Part shown: positions 20,023 to 29,393 of the stretch, piece after piece
Position numbering within the stretch: the stretch's first letter is position 1
Layout: each line of letters starts with the position of its first letter
Assembly (NCBI RefSeq): GCF_012843435.1
Contig: NZ_JABAFC010000012.1
Coordinates: forward strand, 19,047-83,046
Direction of reading: 5' to 3'
DNA: 64,000 nt
Origin: Psychrobacillus sp. BL-248-WT-3
GTDB taxonomy: Bacteria > Bacillota > Bacilli > Bacillales_A > Planococcaceae
Position numbers and translations under genes: made by a program
The notes under the pieces: model-generated
The model's input: only the letters and a program-made list of their open reading frames with translations
What the model was told of the DNA's origin: nothing
The model's database searches: none

Positions 20023-21000
20023 GTGAATTCAAACACTAACCGTTTAGCATACAATGAAACAGAAATTTACTGGAAGAATTATCAGAGATTTTTTCCTGAA
20101 GAATTGCGTATAAATGACAATAACCTACCTGCTGAAGAATGGTGGGTTTGGAATGACTATCATATACATCTAGAGCGAATGACTGCTTTGGGTTCGAACA
20201 TTAAAGTTGTTTTACTACATGGTGCAGGTGGAAACGGGCGACTATTGGCTCCCTATGCTCTGATGCTACAAGCAAATGGATATGATGTTGTATCTCCAGA
20301 CCTTCCTCCTTATGGTCTTAGTTACACCGAGTCAGTGAAATCCATGGAATACTATGACTGGATAGAAATAATTTCAGAGTTTATTAAACAGGAATTCAAC
20401 CGAGACGGTAAGCCAATTGTTTTATTAGGGGCAAGTATCGGAGGCATGCTAGCATATCATGTGGCTAGTATGAGTAAGCAAGTGAAAGGTTTAATTGTTA
20501 CGACTTTTGTAGATACAAGTAATCAGAGGGTTCGTGATTAAATTGCCCCCAATAAGTTAATTAGCCGACTAGGTAAATTCACGTTGGATTGCTTCCCTCT
20601 TGTATTAGATTCGTTTCTGATCTCCGTTTCTAAAGTATCAAGAATGAAGTTAATCACAAATAATTATGAACTGACGAAACTAATTATTCAAGATTCTCGA
20701 GCTGCGGGGACAAAAATTCCTTTGCGATTTCTAAGAACCTTTTTAAATGCGAAACCAATTATTGAACCTGAATATTTTGATGTTTGTCCTATATTACTTG
20801 TCCATCCTGAAGTAGATCCGATGACGCCATTTAAATTAAGTGAATCTTTTTATAAACGACTGAAATGTAAGAAGAGATGTGTAATTTTAGAAGGAACCGG
20901 TCATTTTCCTATAGAACAACCTGGTGTCGAACAGATGAAAATAGCTGTCCTAACCTTATTGAATGAGATAGAAAATACTTTTGAGTCAAAAGAAGATTAG
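20023..21000 (+). pseudogene. Alpha/beta hydrolase with in-frame stop codon
   Basis: The reading frame codes for a 325-residue alpha/beta hydrolase, but TAA at 20539-20541 interrupts it after 172 codons. Both sides stay in the same frame (VRD-stop-IAPNKLISRLGK), so this is a single nonsense change. The N-terminal part has VVLLHGAGGNGR (oxyanion region) and the nucleophile elbow GASIGG (serine). The C-terminal part has a candidate acid in EVDPMTPF and the histidine in GTGHFPIEQ. The ribosome binding site GGAGGAAAGAG and GTG start are intact. Without readthrough no active enzyme can form. Confidence 0.85.
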
Positions 21001-21081
21001 AATTAACTATATGTAACCAGTGTATTCAAGCCACTCAGGTGGAAATATACGACTTATTATTAATGAGGTTGGTGCTCAATA

Positions 21082-21552
21082 TTGAACAATACGCTTTTTA
21101 ATCTATTAGTTTTTGTAGGACTGGGTTCAACCCTTTTTACTATCGTACTTTTAATAGTACTAATTTCAATTAAATTCATTCGCAAGAAACCAAAAGGCCT
21201 TCCTAAAAAAGTCTTTGTTTCTATGAGTATTTTAGGCATAACATCGGCTGTTTTTTGGAGTAGTTGGATTGTTAATCCTAATTTCTTACCTCAAGGACAT
21301 CCTGGTCAAACGGTACCATCTCCAAATGGCGAATTTAAAGCGCAGGTATATCATATGACAGGATTTATAGATTATAAAAATGTGAGAGTAGATATAATTA
21401 ACAATGAAACGAAAAAGAAAGAAATGATTTATTATGACTATGTAGATAAAGCATTAGACATTATGTGGGTAGGGGAAGACACTTTAAAGATTGAAGATAA
21501 ATATTTACTGGTTGATAGGGATAAATTTGATTATAGAACACAGGGGACTTAA
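21082..21552 (+). CDS. Membrane-anchored DUF5412-like protein
   Basis: 156 residues. Two membrane segments (about 5-32 and 43-65) are followed by an exported or surface domain with VPSPNGEFKAQVYHMTGF, which resembles DUF5412 proteins of Bacillus (SPNGEY...). The family assignment is from memory of that motif and is moderate. The TTG start at 21082 is preceded by GGTG at 7 bases, a weak ribosome binding site. Function is unknown. It is the last gene of the accessory patch. Confidence 0.6.
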   Translation: MNNTLFNLLVFVGLGSTLFTIVLLIVLISIKFIRKKPKGLPKKVFVSMSILGITSAVFWSSWIVNPNFLPQGHPGQTVPSPNGEFKAQVYHMTGFIDYKNVRVDIINNETKKKEMIYYDYVDKALDIMWVGEDTLKIEDKYLLVDRDKFDYRTQGT

Positions 21553-21582
21553 ACAATCGTGTGCGTGATGAGGTAAATAAGT

Positions 21583-21621
21583 AAAATGAGCATAGAAGCA
21601 TAGCTTCCAGCTCATTTTTTT
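21583..21621 (+). terminator. Terminator
   Basis: ATGAGCatagAAGC pairs with GCTTccaGCTCAT, with seven T behind. It follows the DUF5412-like gene. Confidence 0.75.
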
Positions 21622-21702
21622 GTGCATTATAACTTAACCATATAAGAAATGCTTTCTCCCAAACGTGTACAGAGAACTTTTCTGATTATGTCAGGGACAT
21701 CA

Positions 21703-21969
21703 TTAACTCAGTAATTCTCTTAAATATTCTCTAAGCTCTAATGCTTCCTCTTCGGATCTATTAAAAATATGCTCTAGGTAGCCCGGTTCTTCTACATCAT
21801 CTGAACCTATGATGGCTGACCGATTGTATTGTATATCCATTACAAGAACTTTTCCAAAAAATCGAGAGCTCTGTACGATCGCTAAGTCGTAACGCTGAGA
21901 CTCGCCTGTAAATCCAACAAACCTTGTTTTTGTATCTTCGACATCATCATATAAAAAGAATCGCTCCAC
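21703..21969 (-). CDS. yutC: DUF3055 family protein YutC
   Basis: 88-residue DUF3055-type protein of unknown function. The sequence FFLYDDVEDTKTRFVGFTG and the C-terminal EPGYLEHIFNRSEEEA.ELREYL are the family hallmarks as I know them from B. subtilis YutC and relatives. The GTG at 21969 is preceded by GGAAGGAG at 8 bases, which is better than the upstream start at 21996. It is divergent from yutE. In B. subtilis it lies between lipA and yutD; here it is beyond the accessory patch. Confidence 0.75.
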   Translation of the reverse strand: MERFFLYDDVEDTKTRFVGFTGESQRYDLAIVQSSRFFGKVLVMDIQYNRSAIIGSDDVEEPGYLEHIFNRSEEEALELREYLRELLS

Positions 21970-22056
21970 CCTTGACACTCCTTCCTTACCTAACAATTAT
22001 GGTACTATAGAATAGAAGTAGATATCAACGAAAACAAGAAATTAGGAGGCTGTACC

Positions 22057-22518
22057 ATGTATTTTGTGGACCGTAAAAGTATAGCACTGACACTAAAGCA
22101 TATGAGAGAATTGTTAGTGTTAATTGATGGCAATAAAGACTGGAATGAAAATGAAATTACCAAGTTAGCCCTGGAGCGAGTTGGACAAAATATGATTGAG
22201 TCTGTTATAGATGTAGGTAATTCTATGATTGATGGCTTCATCATGAGAGATCCGGGTGGCTATGACGATATAATTGATATTTTAACCGATGAAAAAGTTA
22301 TTACACCTGAAATGGATGCCCCTTTAAAAGCTGTGATTGAAATGAGAAAAGAGCTTGTAAGACATTTCTTTTCCGTTGACCATAAGCAATTAGAAAGCGT
22401 ATTGGTGGAAAACCTTCCTTATTTAAAACAGTTCCCAGAAAGAGTAGAAAATTATTTGATTAACGAACTTGGACCCGTTTCGGCATTTTTACCGGAGGAC
22501 TCCGATGTCCGCCTATAA
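22057..22518 (+). CDS. yutE: DUF86 / HepT-like protein YutE
   Basis: 153-residue DUF86 protein with the all-helical HepT-like fold. The motif R-K-E-L-V-R-H near residue 107-113 corresponds to the RxxxxH motif of HepT RNases. No MNT-type nucleotidyltransferase antitoxin gene is next to it, unlike the HepT-MntA toxin-antitoxin pairs, so it is probably a solitary housekeeping paralogue as in B. subtilis. The ATG at 22057 has AGGAGG upstream. It overlaps yutF by 14 bases. Confidence 0.85.
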   Translation: MYFVDRKSIALTLKHMRELLVLIDGNKDWNENEITKLALERVGQNMIESVIDVGNSMIDGFIMRDPGGYDDIIDILTDEKVITPEMDAPLKAVIEMRKELVRHFFSVDHKQLESVLVENLPYLKQFPERVENYLINELGPVSAFLPEDSDVRL

Positions 22519-23269
22519 AGGGTACTTTTTAGATTTAGATGGAACTGTTTATAAGGGACAAACACCAATTCGTGAAGCTGTCGATTTTGTTCATTATTTG
22601 CAAAATAAAGGAATCGAGCCTTTCTTTGTAACAAATAATTCATCGATGACTCAAAAGCAATTACAGCAGAAGCTCGCAAAGATGGAAATACGAACATCAG
22701 AGGAGCAAATCATTTCTTCTAGTATTGCTGCAGCAAATTATATTGCAGAGCATTATCCTGCAAAGAGTGTTTTCATGATTGGGGAAGAGGGGCTAAGCGA
22801 TGCTCTAGCCTCCGTGGGAATTGAGACGACTGATGAGCTAGCGGAAGTGGTCGTAATGGGAATAGACCATCAGGTCAATTATGAGAAGCTTGCGCAGGCT
22901 TGTTTATCAGTGAGAGCAGGAGCGGCATTTATTTCTACTAATAGTGACCATGCGTTTCCAAGCGAGAGAGGGTATCTTCCTGGGAATGGTGCATTCACGA
23001 AATTAGTAGAGCATTCTACTGGTGTTGAGCCAATTTTTACTGGAAAGCCACAGCCATTTATGCTGGAGTTTATTCAAAAAAAGTATGGTTTTAAAAAAAA
23101 AGAGATGGTTATGATCGGAGACAACTATCAAACAGATATCCTTACGGGGATACACATGGGTATTGATACAGCTCACGTCAATACAGGAGTCAATCGTACT
23201 GAAGAGCTACAGATGTTACTGAAAAAACCGACTCATTTCTTAGAAACCTTACATGATTGGATAAAATAA
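22505..23269 (+). CDS. yutF: YutF, HAD-IIA (NagD-like) phosphatase
   Basis: 254-residue haloacid dehalogenase-superfamily phosphatase. Catalytic motif I is FLDLDGTVYKG (residues 8-18), motif II lies in FFVTNNSS, the lysine in GKPQP and motif III in MIGDNYQTDI. It belongs to the NagD/p-nitrophenyl phosphatase group, with a C2 cap between motifs II and III. Substrates are usually small sugar or nucleoside monophosphates. The ATG 22505 has CCGGAGGA upstream and lies inside the end of yutE, giving a coupled pair. Confidence 0.93.
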   Translation: MSAYKGYFLDLDGTVYKGQTPIREAVDFVHYLQNKGIEPFFVTNNSSMTQKQLQQKLAKMEIRTSEEQIISSSIAAANYIAEHYPAKSVFMIGEEGLSDALASVGIETTDELAEVVVMGIDHQVNYEKLAQACLSVRAGAAFISTNSDHAFPSERGYLPGNGAFTKLVEHSTGVEPIFTGKPQPFMLEFIQKKYGFKKKEMVMIGDNYQTDILTGIHMGIDTAHVNTGVNRTEELQMLLKKPTHFLETLHDWIK

Positions 23270-23285
23270 ATAGCATTAAAAAATG

Positions 23286-23333
23286 AAAAAAAGGCACTTC
23301 CTGTTCGTTTGAACAGAAGAGTGCCTTTTTTTC
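23286..23333 (+). terminator. Terminator of yutE-yutF
   Basis: AAAGGCACTTCCTGTTC pairs with GAACAGAAGAGTGCCTTT, followed by a T run. Confidence 0.85.
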
Positions 23334-23381
23334 TATTAGTTTAAAAAATTATTTTAAAATCAGATTTTCTTGCGGTTGCTC

Positions 23382-23618
23382 TTAAAACAAAGGATTTTCT
23401 TCAATATATTTGTATATATTAGATACTAAATCTTCAGAGGAATTACCTTCGACTACATCTCCATTTACGATGGCAAATAGCGTTTCAGAGCATAGAGAAC
23501 AATAGCTGAGGCAGCCATATTCTAGTACGTCTAAATCTGGATCTTGTTCTAATATATCAAAAGCCTCTTGTGAACCATTTGCAAGGTTGCTTATACAAAA
23601 TTCAACCATTGGATTCAT
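23382..23618 (-). CDS. yuzB: YuzB family protein (DUF1450)
   Basis: 78-residue DUF1450 protein. The conserved cysteines are in VEFCISN and [11 protein letters not shown], and the fold is expected to be thioredoxin-like, possibly binding a [2Fe-2S] cluster. The ATG at 23618 (MNPMVEF) matches the family start and has GAGGTGA upstream. It is divergent from yutJ, the same arrangement as in B. subtilis. Function is unknown. Confidence 0.88.
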   Translation of the reverse strand: MNPMVEFCISNLANGSQEAFDILEQDPDLDVLEYGCLSYCSLCSETLFAIVNGDVVEGNSSEDLVSNIYKYIEENPLF

Positions 23619-23746
23619 AGCTGTCACCTCACTACATCGTCATGCTACTCTATTTTTTTTAAAAGGTCAATTGAGAAGTTGTATTGTGAAAACTGTCACA
23701 ATCATTTATAATTTGAGGAGACATTGAAAGAAAAGGGAGAATATTT

Positions 23747-24814
23747 ATGCGAAAATTAGTCTTATTAGGTGGTGGATACGGTAATATGCGCGTATTATTA
23801 CGCCTATTGCCAAATAATTTACCGGATGATGTAGAAATAACATTAATAGATCGTACGCCATTTCATAGCTTAAAAACAGAATTTTATGCTTTAGCAGCTG
23901 GAACTTCATCTGACCAAAATATAAGAGTTGCTTTTCCAGACAGTAACAAACTAAATATTGTTTATGGGGAAGTTGAGACAATCGATGTAGAAAACAAGCA
24001 AGTGATTCTACAAGGTGAACAAACTGTTCCTTACAATGATTTAGTCATAGGGTTAGGCTGTGAGGATAAATATCATAACGTTCCGGGTGCAGAGGAATAC
24101 ACTTATAGTATTCAAACAATAGGACGTTCAAGAGACACTTATAATAAAATCGGTGGACTTCCAGCTGGATCTATAGTAGGTATTGTTGGAGCAGGCTTAA
24201 GCGGAATCGAGCTTGCAAGTGAACTTCGAGAAAGTAGACCGGACCTTAAGATTAAATTATTTGATCGTAGTCCTCGTGTATTACGAGATTTTCCAGAGCG
24301 CTTAAGTAATTTTGTACAAAAATGGTTTGACACAAATGATGTTGACGTTATTAGCAACTCGAATATAACGAAGGTCGAGCCAAATAAATTATACAATCAT
24401 GATGAAATAATCCCTGTGGATGTAGTAGTATGGACTGCTGGTATTCAGCCTGCAGCACCAGTACGAGCTTTACCAGGTGAGAAGGATAAGACAGGACGCA
24501 TTATTCTAACTCAATATCATGATTTACCAAGCTATGAGAATGTATTTGTGGTGGGAGATTGCGCTTCTTTACCTTTTGCACCAAGTGCTCAGCTTGCAGA
24601 AGAACAGGCAGAACAAATAGTTAAGGTTCTACAAGCACGCTGGAAGGGTCAGCCGCTACCAGAGAAAATGCCAGAGATTAAACTAAAAGGCTTCATGGGA
24701 TCATTAGGGAAAAAACAAGGATTTGCCTATTTGGCAGATATCTCAGTTACTGGTCGCATTGCGAGATTAATGAAGTCAGGCTTACTATGGATGTATAAAC
24801 GACATAACGGTTAA
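23747..24814 (+). CDS. yutJ: YutJ, NADH dehydrogenase-like flavoprotein
   Basis: 355-residue FAD-dependent pyridine nucleotide-disulfide oxidoreductase of the NDH-2-like group. The FAD Rossmann motif GGGYGNMR is at residues 8-15 (G-x-G-x-x-x-x variant), the NAD motif GIVGAGLSGIELASELRE is near 140-157, and the FAD-binding VFVVGDCASLPFAP is near 265-278. It is shorter than YumB and lacks a clear C-terminal membrane anchor, so electron acceptor and role are less certain. The ATG follows AAAGGGAG. Bidirectional terminator behind. Confidence 0.85.
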   Translation: MRKLVLLGGGYGNMRVLLRLLPNNLPDDVEITLIDRTPFHSLKTEFYALAAGTSSDQNIRVAFPDSNKLNIVYGEVETIDVENKQVILQGEQTVPYNDLVIGLGCEDKYHNVPGAEEYTYSIQTIGRSRDTYNKIGGLPAGSIVGIVGAGLSGIELASELRESRPDLKIKLFDRSPRVLRDFPERLSNFVQKWFDTNDVDVISNSNITKVEPNKLYNHDEIIPVDVVVWTAGIQPAAPVRALPGEKDKTGRIILTQYHDLPSYENVFVVGDCASLPFAPSAQLAEEQAEQIVKVLQARWKGQPLPEKMPEIKLKGFMGSLGKKQGFAYLADISVTGRIARLMKSGLLWMYKRHNG

Positions 24815-24817
24815 AAT

Positions 24818-24859
24818 AAAAAGCTTAGGAACGTAAAGAATACGTTACTAAGCTTTTTG
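24818..24859. terminator. Bidirectional terminator between yutJ and yuzD
   Basis: AAAAGCTTAGgAACGTA pairs with TACGTTaCTAAGCTTTT. A and T runs flank both sides, so it can serve both convergent genes. Confidence 0.85.
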
Positions 24860-24866
24860 CGATTAT

Positions 24867-25193
24867 TTAGTTTGCTATATACCCATACTTTTCAAGAGCC
24901 GAAAATACTGGCTTTAATTGAATATATCCTTCACCTATTACTTCCTCGTTAATCATGATTAGTGGATAAAAAAACTCATCATTGGCAATTTGATTGGCAA
25001 TCGATTGTTGTTTTTCATCTTCTAGAGGCTGCTCTATATCAATATATGAAAATGTTATTTGATGTTCTGGAAATTTTCTGCTGATAGCGGCTTCTAACCA
25101 TTCGTATGTGTCCTTTGATGAAGGTGCATTCACACAGCTTGCACATACTATATCGGCACCGTAAACTTCTACAGTGAGCTTTTCTTGTGCCAT
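24867..25193 (-). CDS. yuzD: YuzD family protein (DUF1462)
   Basis: 108-residue DUF1462 protein with a thioredoxin-like fold. A CxxC pair is visible in DIVCASCVNAPSS (about residues 16-20), followed by KDTYEWLEAAISRKF. It is convergent with yutJ and sits next to Fe-S genes (nfu), which is typical in Bacillaceae and hints at a redox or Fe-S related role. That is inference. The ATG at 25193 has AAAGGGGA upstream. Confidence 0.87.
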   Translation of the reverse strand: MAQEKLTVEVYGADIVCASCVNAPSSKDTYEWLEAAISRKFPEHQITFSYIDIEQPLEDEKQQSIANQIANDEFFYPLIMINEEVIGEGYIQLKPVFSALEKYGYIAN

Positions 25194-25384
25194 AATTTAC
25201 TTGTCCCCTTTATCTGTTTAATCCTTATCCCCTACACATTACATTATAAAGGGGTTACTGAAAAGCTGTCAAAAGGTCCACACCTCTTCATTTTAATAGG
25301 AGGCTTCATGAGCAAAGTCAGGACTGGATTAATTTACTAGCCCAATAAGGAGCGATAGGGATATACGATACTTCTTCTCTTATT

Positions 25385-25864
25385 CTATCTGCCACCTAAT
25401 GAGACGTACTCCAATTGGTTATCCTTGTCGTAATGGAACACGACGAGACTGTTGCTGTCGTGCTGCGGGTTATACATGTAATAGCTTATCTCGGTCATGT
25501 CATCAAATTTGTTGAAGAAACCGATGTGTTTCGACTGCTTGGCCAGTTCGACCTCGAACGGTAGATTACCCTCTGGTTCCATGAGGTGTATCGCATTGTT
25601 CTTTACTTCGAACTCGACCGGGAACTCGGCTTTTAGCGTTTCGAAATCCTCAGCTGCAAGTAAATCCATGAAGCGCCTCGACGTTCTATCGGTTTCCTGT
25701 AGGAATTCGTTGTAGTCAGCTCTGTCCTCACTTAGTTTATCTTTCAGTTCTAGATTCTCTTTTTCCAGCGCTTCGATTTTTTTCTCGTGATCCGCAAGGT
25801 CTTTTTCATTTGAACAACCGACCATCATGATTGAAATGAGCGTCAACGATAGTAATTTTTTCAA
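25385..25864 (-). CDS. Coiled-coil lipoprotein of foreign base composition
   Basis: 159-residue lipoprotein: signal peptide with lipobox MVGC (cysteine near residue 17), then a coiled coil (EKKIEALEKENLELKDKLSE) and a beta-rich domain of unknown function. Codon use is clearly unlike its neighbours. By hand count 25441-25620 is about 47% GC, against roughly 30% for a row of the adjacent yuzD gene, and CGA/TCG-rich codons are frequent. This suggests recent acquisition. The ATG at 25864 has AGGAGG upstream. It splits yuzD from nfu. Confidence 0.75.
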   Translation of the reverse strand: MKKLLSLTLISIMMVGCSNEKDLADHEKKIEALEKENLELKDKLSEDRADYNEFLQETDRTSRRFMDLLAAEDFETLKAEFPVEFEVKNNAIHLMEPEGNLPFEVELAKQSKHIGFFNKFDDMTEISYYMYNPQHDSNSLVVFHYDKDNQLEYVSLGGR

Positions 25865-26165
25865 TTAATTAGCCTCCTGCTATGTCATTAAGTGACATTT
25901 TATACCAAAATACAAAATTGTACAATTTTTCTAAAATAAGTGTTGTGAAGATAGTAACAAAAGTTAATAAAAATGGCATAAATTAATGTCCTTTTTTACT
26001 AAAAGATATGACATAAGCTTATTTTGAGATGTTCAAAACTACCTGGAGCCATTCTTTGAATGTCATGCAGAGATCACAGTATGTAATATTCATTCATCTT
26101 TGGGCAGACTATTTACCGTAGATGTTTTATGGGAAGTAAACACTTCCATTTAATCAGCAATTATT

Positions 26166-26180
26166 CTATAATGATTGTAG
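26166..26180. promoter_or_regulatory. Candidate 7-1-7 box over the nfu -10 region
   Basis: CTATAATGATTGTAG matches TTATAATnATTATAA at 11 of 14 positions and contains the probable -10 TATAAT (26167-26172). It is similar to the two boxes before sufC. The rest of 25865-26165 is AT-rich and shows no gene. Confidence 0.3.
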
Positions 26181-26198
26181 TGAAAGGAGTCGATCTAT

Positions 26199-26432
26199 AT
26201 GACTGATACAATTAATGAACAAGTTCAAGAAGTTTTAGATAAATTGCGCCCATTCTTACTACGAGACGGTGGGGACTGCGAGCTTGTTGACGTTGAAGAC
26301 GGCATTGTAAAACTACGACTTTTAGGAGCATGCGGAAGCTGCCCAAGTTCTACGATCACTTTAAAAGCTGGTATAGAACGCGCTTTACTAGAGGAAGTAC
26401 CTGGTATCGTAGAAGTAGAACAAGTATTTTAA
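26199..26432 (+). CDS. yutI: NifU-like Fe-S carrier (YutI)
   Basis: 77-residue NifU C-terminal-like (Nfu) protein that carries and delivers Fe-S clusters. The cluster-binding CGSCPSS motif is near residues 46-52 ([14 protein letters not shown]). It is the minimal single-domain form found in Bacillales. The ATG at 26199 has AAAGGAG 9 bases upstream. It stands alone with a terminator behind and a possible metal-responsive box in its promoter. Confidence 0.93.
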   Translation: MTDTINEQVQEVLDKLRPFLLRDGGDCELVDVEDGIVKLRLLGACGSCPSSTITLKAGIERALLEEVPGIVEVEQVF

Positions 26433-26445
26433 TCCAAATAAATAT

Positions 26446-26475
26446 GAAAAAAGAAGCCTAACTGGCTTCTTTTTC
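26446..26475. terminator. Bidirectional terminator between yutI and the DUF2225 gene
   Basis: AAAAAGAAGCC pairs with GGCTTCTTTTT around TAACT, with A and T runs on both sides, between convergent genes. Confidence 0.8.
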
Positions 26476-26476
26476 T

Positions 26477-27148
26477 TTATGTACGCATTTCCTGCCAGCG
26501 TTCCTTGGCCATCTCAATAAGTGAAGGTTCAATAGAAGAGCTTTGTTTTTCTAAGATCATCGAAAAATAGCGTGTAGCTAAATCTCTTGCCCCAACTCGT
26601 CTAGACAGCTCTGCTATCATGTAAAGAACTCGTATCTCAGACATTTGAGTTCCGCTATAATCCTCCCTAGAATACGAATCGATATAGCGATCTCTTGCTA
26701 TTTCTAGAAATCTTTTTTCCTCATCTTTTTGTCCTAATATACGGTAGAGCCAAGCTACTCGCAATGCTAAGCCGGCTATGGATACAAACTTTTCCTTCTT
26801 TAAAGATGCACATAAAATTCCTAACTTATAAGCAGTGATCCCTTCTTGAATCGTTCTTTCACCGCCGTACGAACGTGATGTCCATTGTTTAGTTATGTTC
26901 TCCTTAATTGCGTCTTTTACACTTGGAGCAAAATATTTTGTGAAATCATCTGTAAACGAAAAGCCACAGTGCTCACATACAAATACATTATAAAGTAATG
27001 GATTGATCTCTTTATTTTGGTAGATTGGTTGAAAATCTGTATCATGGGTTTCTAGCTTTATATATTTCGAACGAATCTTAGTTGACTTAAATTTATTTTT
27101 ACAGTGTAAGCATACTACCTCTTTTTGATAATACGGAAGTATTTCCAT
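26477..27148 (-). CDS. DUF2225 family protein
   Basis: 223-residue DUF2225 protein. Two zinc-binding CxxC pairs, in VVCLHCKNKF (near residue 13) and VFVCEHCGFSF (near 53), are followed by a TPR-like helical part (about 110-220). Function is unknown; members are widespread in Firmicutes. The ATG at 27148 has AAGGGG upstream. It lies convergent to yutI and divergent from the HesB-type gene. Confidence 0.85.
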   Translation of the reverse strand: MEILPYYQKEVVCLHCKNKFKSTKIRSKYIKLETHDTDFQPIYQNKEINPLLYNVFVCEHCGFSFTDDFTKYFAPSVKDAIKENITKQWTSRSYGGERTIQEGITAYKLGILCASLKKEKFVSIAGLALRVAWLYRILGQKDEEKRFLEIARDRYIDSYSREDYSGTQMSEIRVLYMIAELSRRVGARDLATRYFSMILEKQSSSIEPSLIEMAKERWQEMRT

Positions 27149-27291
27149 TACTTTTTCCCCTTAGAAGCCTATTATTTCTTCTATTATACTGTAAAAATAT
27201 GTAGAAAGCGATGCGAGTTTCGAGTAGTTTTCCTTGTATAGATAGTGAAAACATTGATATTATATATACATAAGGAAGGAATGTGATCTAG

Positions 27292-27654
27292 ATGACAGAA
27301 GTAGTTAATTTGTCTGAAGCGGCAGCTTACCGCGTTAAAGAGATGATGGTCCACAATGAGGAGGAAGGTTCACTTCTACGTGTTTCCGTTAACGGTGGTG
27401 GATGTAGCGGACTTTCCTATGGTATGGGATTTGAAAAAGAGAAAAATCAAGATGATTTAGTTTTGCATCAGCACGGACTAGACATCATTGTTTCCAAGGA
27501 AGATGCATCTATACTTACTGGAACGGTCATCGATTATAAAGAGTCGTTGATGGGTGGAGGCTTTACGATTGATAACCCGAATGCAATTGCTTCCTGTGGT
27601 TGTGGTTCATCGTTTAGAACTGCTAAAAAAGAAGGCACACCTGAAAGCTGTTAA
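27292..27654 (+). CDS. yutM: HesB/IscA-type Fe-S carrier (YutM)
   Basis: 120-residue A-type Fe-S carrier. The three conserved cysteines are in GGGCSGLSYGMGF (residue about 39) and the C-terminal SCGCGSSF (about 103 and 105). A-type carriers accept clusters from scaffolds and pass them to targets such as LipA. Together with suf and nfu it gives this window most of the Fe-S delivery chain. The ATG has AAGGAAGGA upstream; terminator behind. Confidence 0.92.
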   Translation: MTEVVNLSEAAAYRVKEMMVHNEEEGSLLRVSVNGGGCSGLSYGMGFEKEKNQDDLVLHQHGLDIIVSKEDASILTGTVIDYKESLMGGGFTIDNPNAIASCGCGSSFRTAKKEGTPESC

Positions 27655-27658
27655 ATAA

Positions 27659-27698
27659 ATGAAAGAACATTTTCTTGCATTAGAAAATGTTCTTTTTT
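27659..27698 (+). terminator. Terminator of yutM
   Basis: AAAGAACATTTTCT pairs with AGAAAATGTTCTTT, followed by a T run. Confidence 0.85.
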
Positions 27699-27988
27699 AT
27701 AAATAAAAAAGCATATACGCTCTTAAAAGGAGAAAGCTAAAAGGACTGAATAGTTTCCTTATTGCATGTTAGTTAAACTTGCATTTGAACTTTTTAATAA
27801 ATACTAACAATTATCTGTATATTCCTACCTTTAGAATGTTGTTAAATAGTGTTGAAATCCTATTCTAAAAGGTCTAAAATAGGTATAGTGTGAAATTTGT
27901 CGGAAAAATGACAAGCTAAAAACGAATGAACGAGATTTATGTATTATTCGGTTGTTATAAAAAATAAAAAAAGGTGGTTGCGATCTTC

Positions 27989-29200
27989 GTGAAAAGACCA
28001 ACAGTTCTAGTATTAGGAGCAGGTTACGGTGGATTATCTACTGTAGTAAACCTTCAAAAATTAGTAGGTACAGATGAAGCAGATATAATTTTAATAAATA
28101 AAAACGATTATCATTACGAATCAACTTGGTTACATGAGGCTTCGGCTGGTACGTTAAGTCCAGATCAAGTACGTTACGATATTAAAGACGTTATCAATAA
28201 AGGAAAAGTTCAATTCGTAAAAGCTACAGTTGAAGGAATTGATGTAAACTCTAAAAAAGTAGCAACAAGTGCTGGGGAATACACATATGATTACCTTGTA
28301 ATTGGATTAGGCTTTGAAGGAGAAACATTTGGAATTACAGGTTTAGATAAATATGCTTTATCTATTGCAAACGTAAATGCAGCTCGTCAAATCCGTGACC
28401 ATATCGAGTACCAATTTGCTACATGGTCTACAGAAGAAACAAGAGATGATGCTCGTTTAACAATCGTTGTAGGTGGGGCTGGATTCTCTGGTATCGAATT
28501 CTTAGGAGAGTTAGGGAATCGTATTCCTGAGCTTTGTGCGGAATATGATGTTCCAAAAGAAAAAGTACGCGTTGTTTGTGTTGAAGCAGCACCTATGGTT
28601 TTACCAGGATTCGATCCTGAGCTAGTTGAATATGCTGTTCGCCAACTAGAAGCAAAAGGAATTGAATTCTCTATTGGAACACCAGTAGTAGAAGCAACTC
28701 CTGAAGGCGTTAAGATTAAAAAAGGTGAAGAAGAATTTGAATTCATCAAAGCTGGTACGGTTGTTTGGGCAGCTGGTGTCCGCGGAAACCGTTTAATCGA
28801 AACTTCTGGCATCGAAAACATGCGTGCTCGTGTTAAAGTTGAAAAAGATATGCGTGCTCCTGGTTTCCCAGACGTATTTATCGTTGGAGACTGTGCATTG
28901 ATGATCAACGAAGCAATTAATCGTCCATACCCACCAACAGCTCAAATTGCAATGCAACAAGCTGTAACAGTAGCTCAAAATATCGTAGCTCTTATGAAGG
29001 GTGAAAATACGAAGGAATTCGTTCCTGAGCTTAAAGGAACAGTATGTTCTTTAGGTGAGCATGATGCAATTGGTGACGTAATGGGTAGAAAACTTACTGG
29101 TACAAAAGCTTCTATTATGAAAAAGGTTATTGATAACCGTGCTCTTTACATGATCGGTGGAGTTCCATTAATGATCAAAAAAGGTAAATTCAAACTATAA
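27989..29200 (+). CDS. yumB: Type II NADH dehydrogenase (YumB)
   Basis: About 403-residue NDH-2, a membrane-associated FAD enzyme that passes electrons from NADH to menaquinone without pumping protons. FAD motif [11 protein letters not shown] is near residue 8, the NADH motif [17 protein letters not shown] is near 165, and [10 protein letters not shown] and AQIAMQQAV are near 300-330. I prefer GTG 27989 ([10 protein letters not shown]), which has AAGGTGG about 11 bases upstream. GTG 27974 lies inside that ribosome binding site. The gene has a strong terminator. Confidence 0.92.
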   Translation: MKRPTVLVLGAGYGGLSTVVNLQKLVGTDEADIILINKNDYHYESTWLHEASAGTLSPDQVRYDIKDVINKGKVQFVKATVEGIDVNSKKVATSAGEYTYDYLVIGLGFEGETFGITGLDKYALSIANVNAARQIRDHIEYQFATWSTEETRDDARLTIVVGGAGFSGIEFLGELGNRIPELCAEYDVPKEKVRVVCVEAAPMVLPGFDPELVEYAVRQLEAKGIEFSIGTPVVEATPEGVKIKKGEEEFEFIKAGTVVWAAGVRGNRLIETSGIENMRARVKVEKDMRAPGFPDVFIVGDCALMINEAINRPYPPTAQIAMQQAVTVAQNIVALMKGENTKEFVPELKGTVCSLGEHDAIGDVMGRKLTGTKASIMKKVIDNRALYMIGGVPLMIKKGKFKL

Positions 29201-29213
29201 TATTAATATAACC

Positions 29214-29249
29214 AAATCTCCTACTGAATTATTCAGTAGGAGATTTTTT
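29214..29249 (+). terminator. Terminator of yumB
   Basis: AAATCTCCTACTGA pairs with TCAGTAGGAGATTT around ATTAT, with T run. Confidence 0.88.
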
Positions 29250-29393
29250 GTGGAGGAAAATACCAAAAAGTTTAGAGAAGCGCTTTCAGCTTAATCACAT
29301 CCAATTATAATTAAATTAGTGGATAATAAAAGGCGTGCTAAGTTTAAGGTTAACTTTTAGTACCTTGTAATAAGGTTAAGGGGGTCGAAGTCA

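Noticed and set aside
22057..22518. HepT-MntA toxin-antitoxin system
   Set aside because: The DUF86 protein has no nucleotidyltransferase partner and is in the conserved yutE-yutF position.
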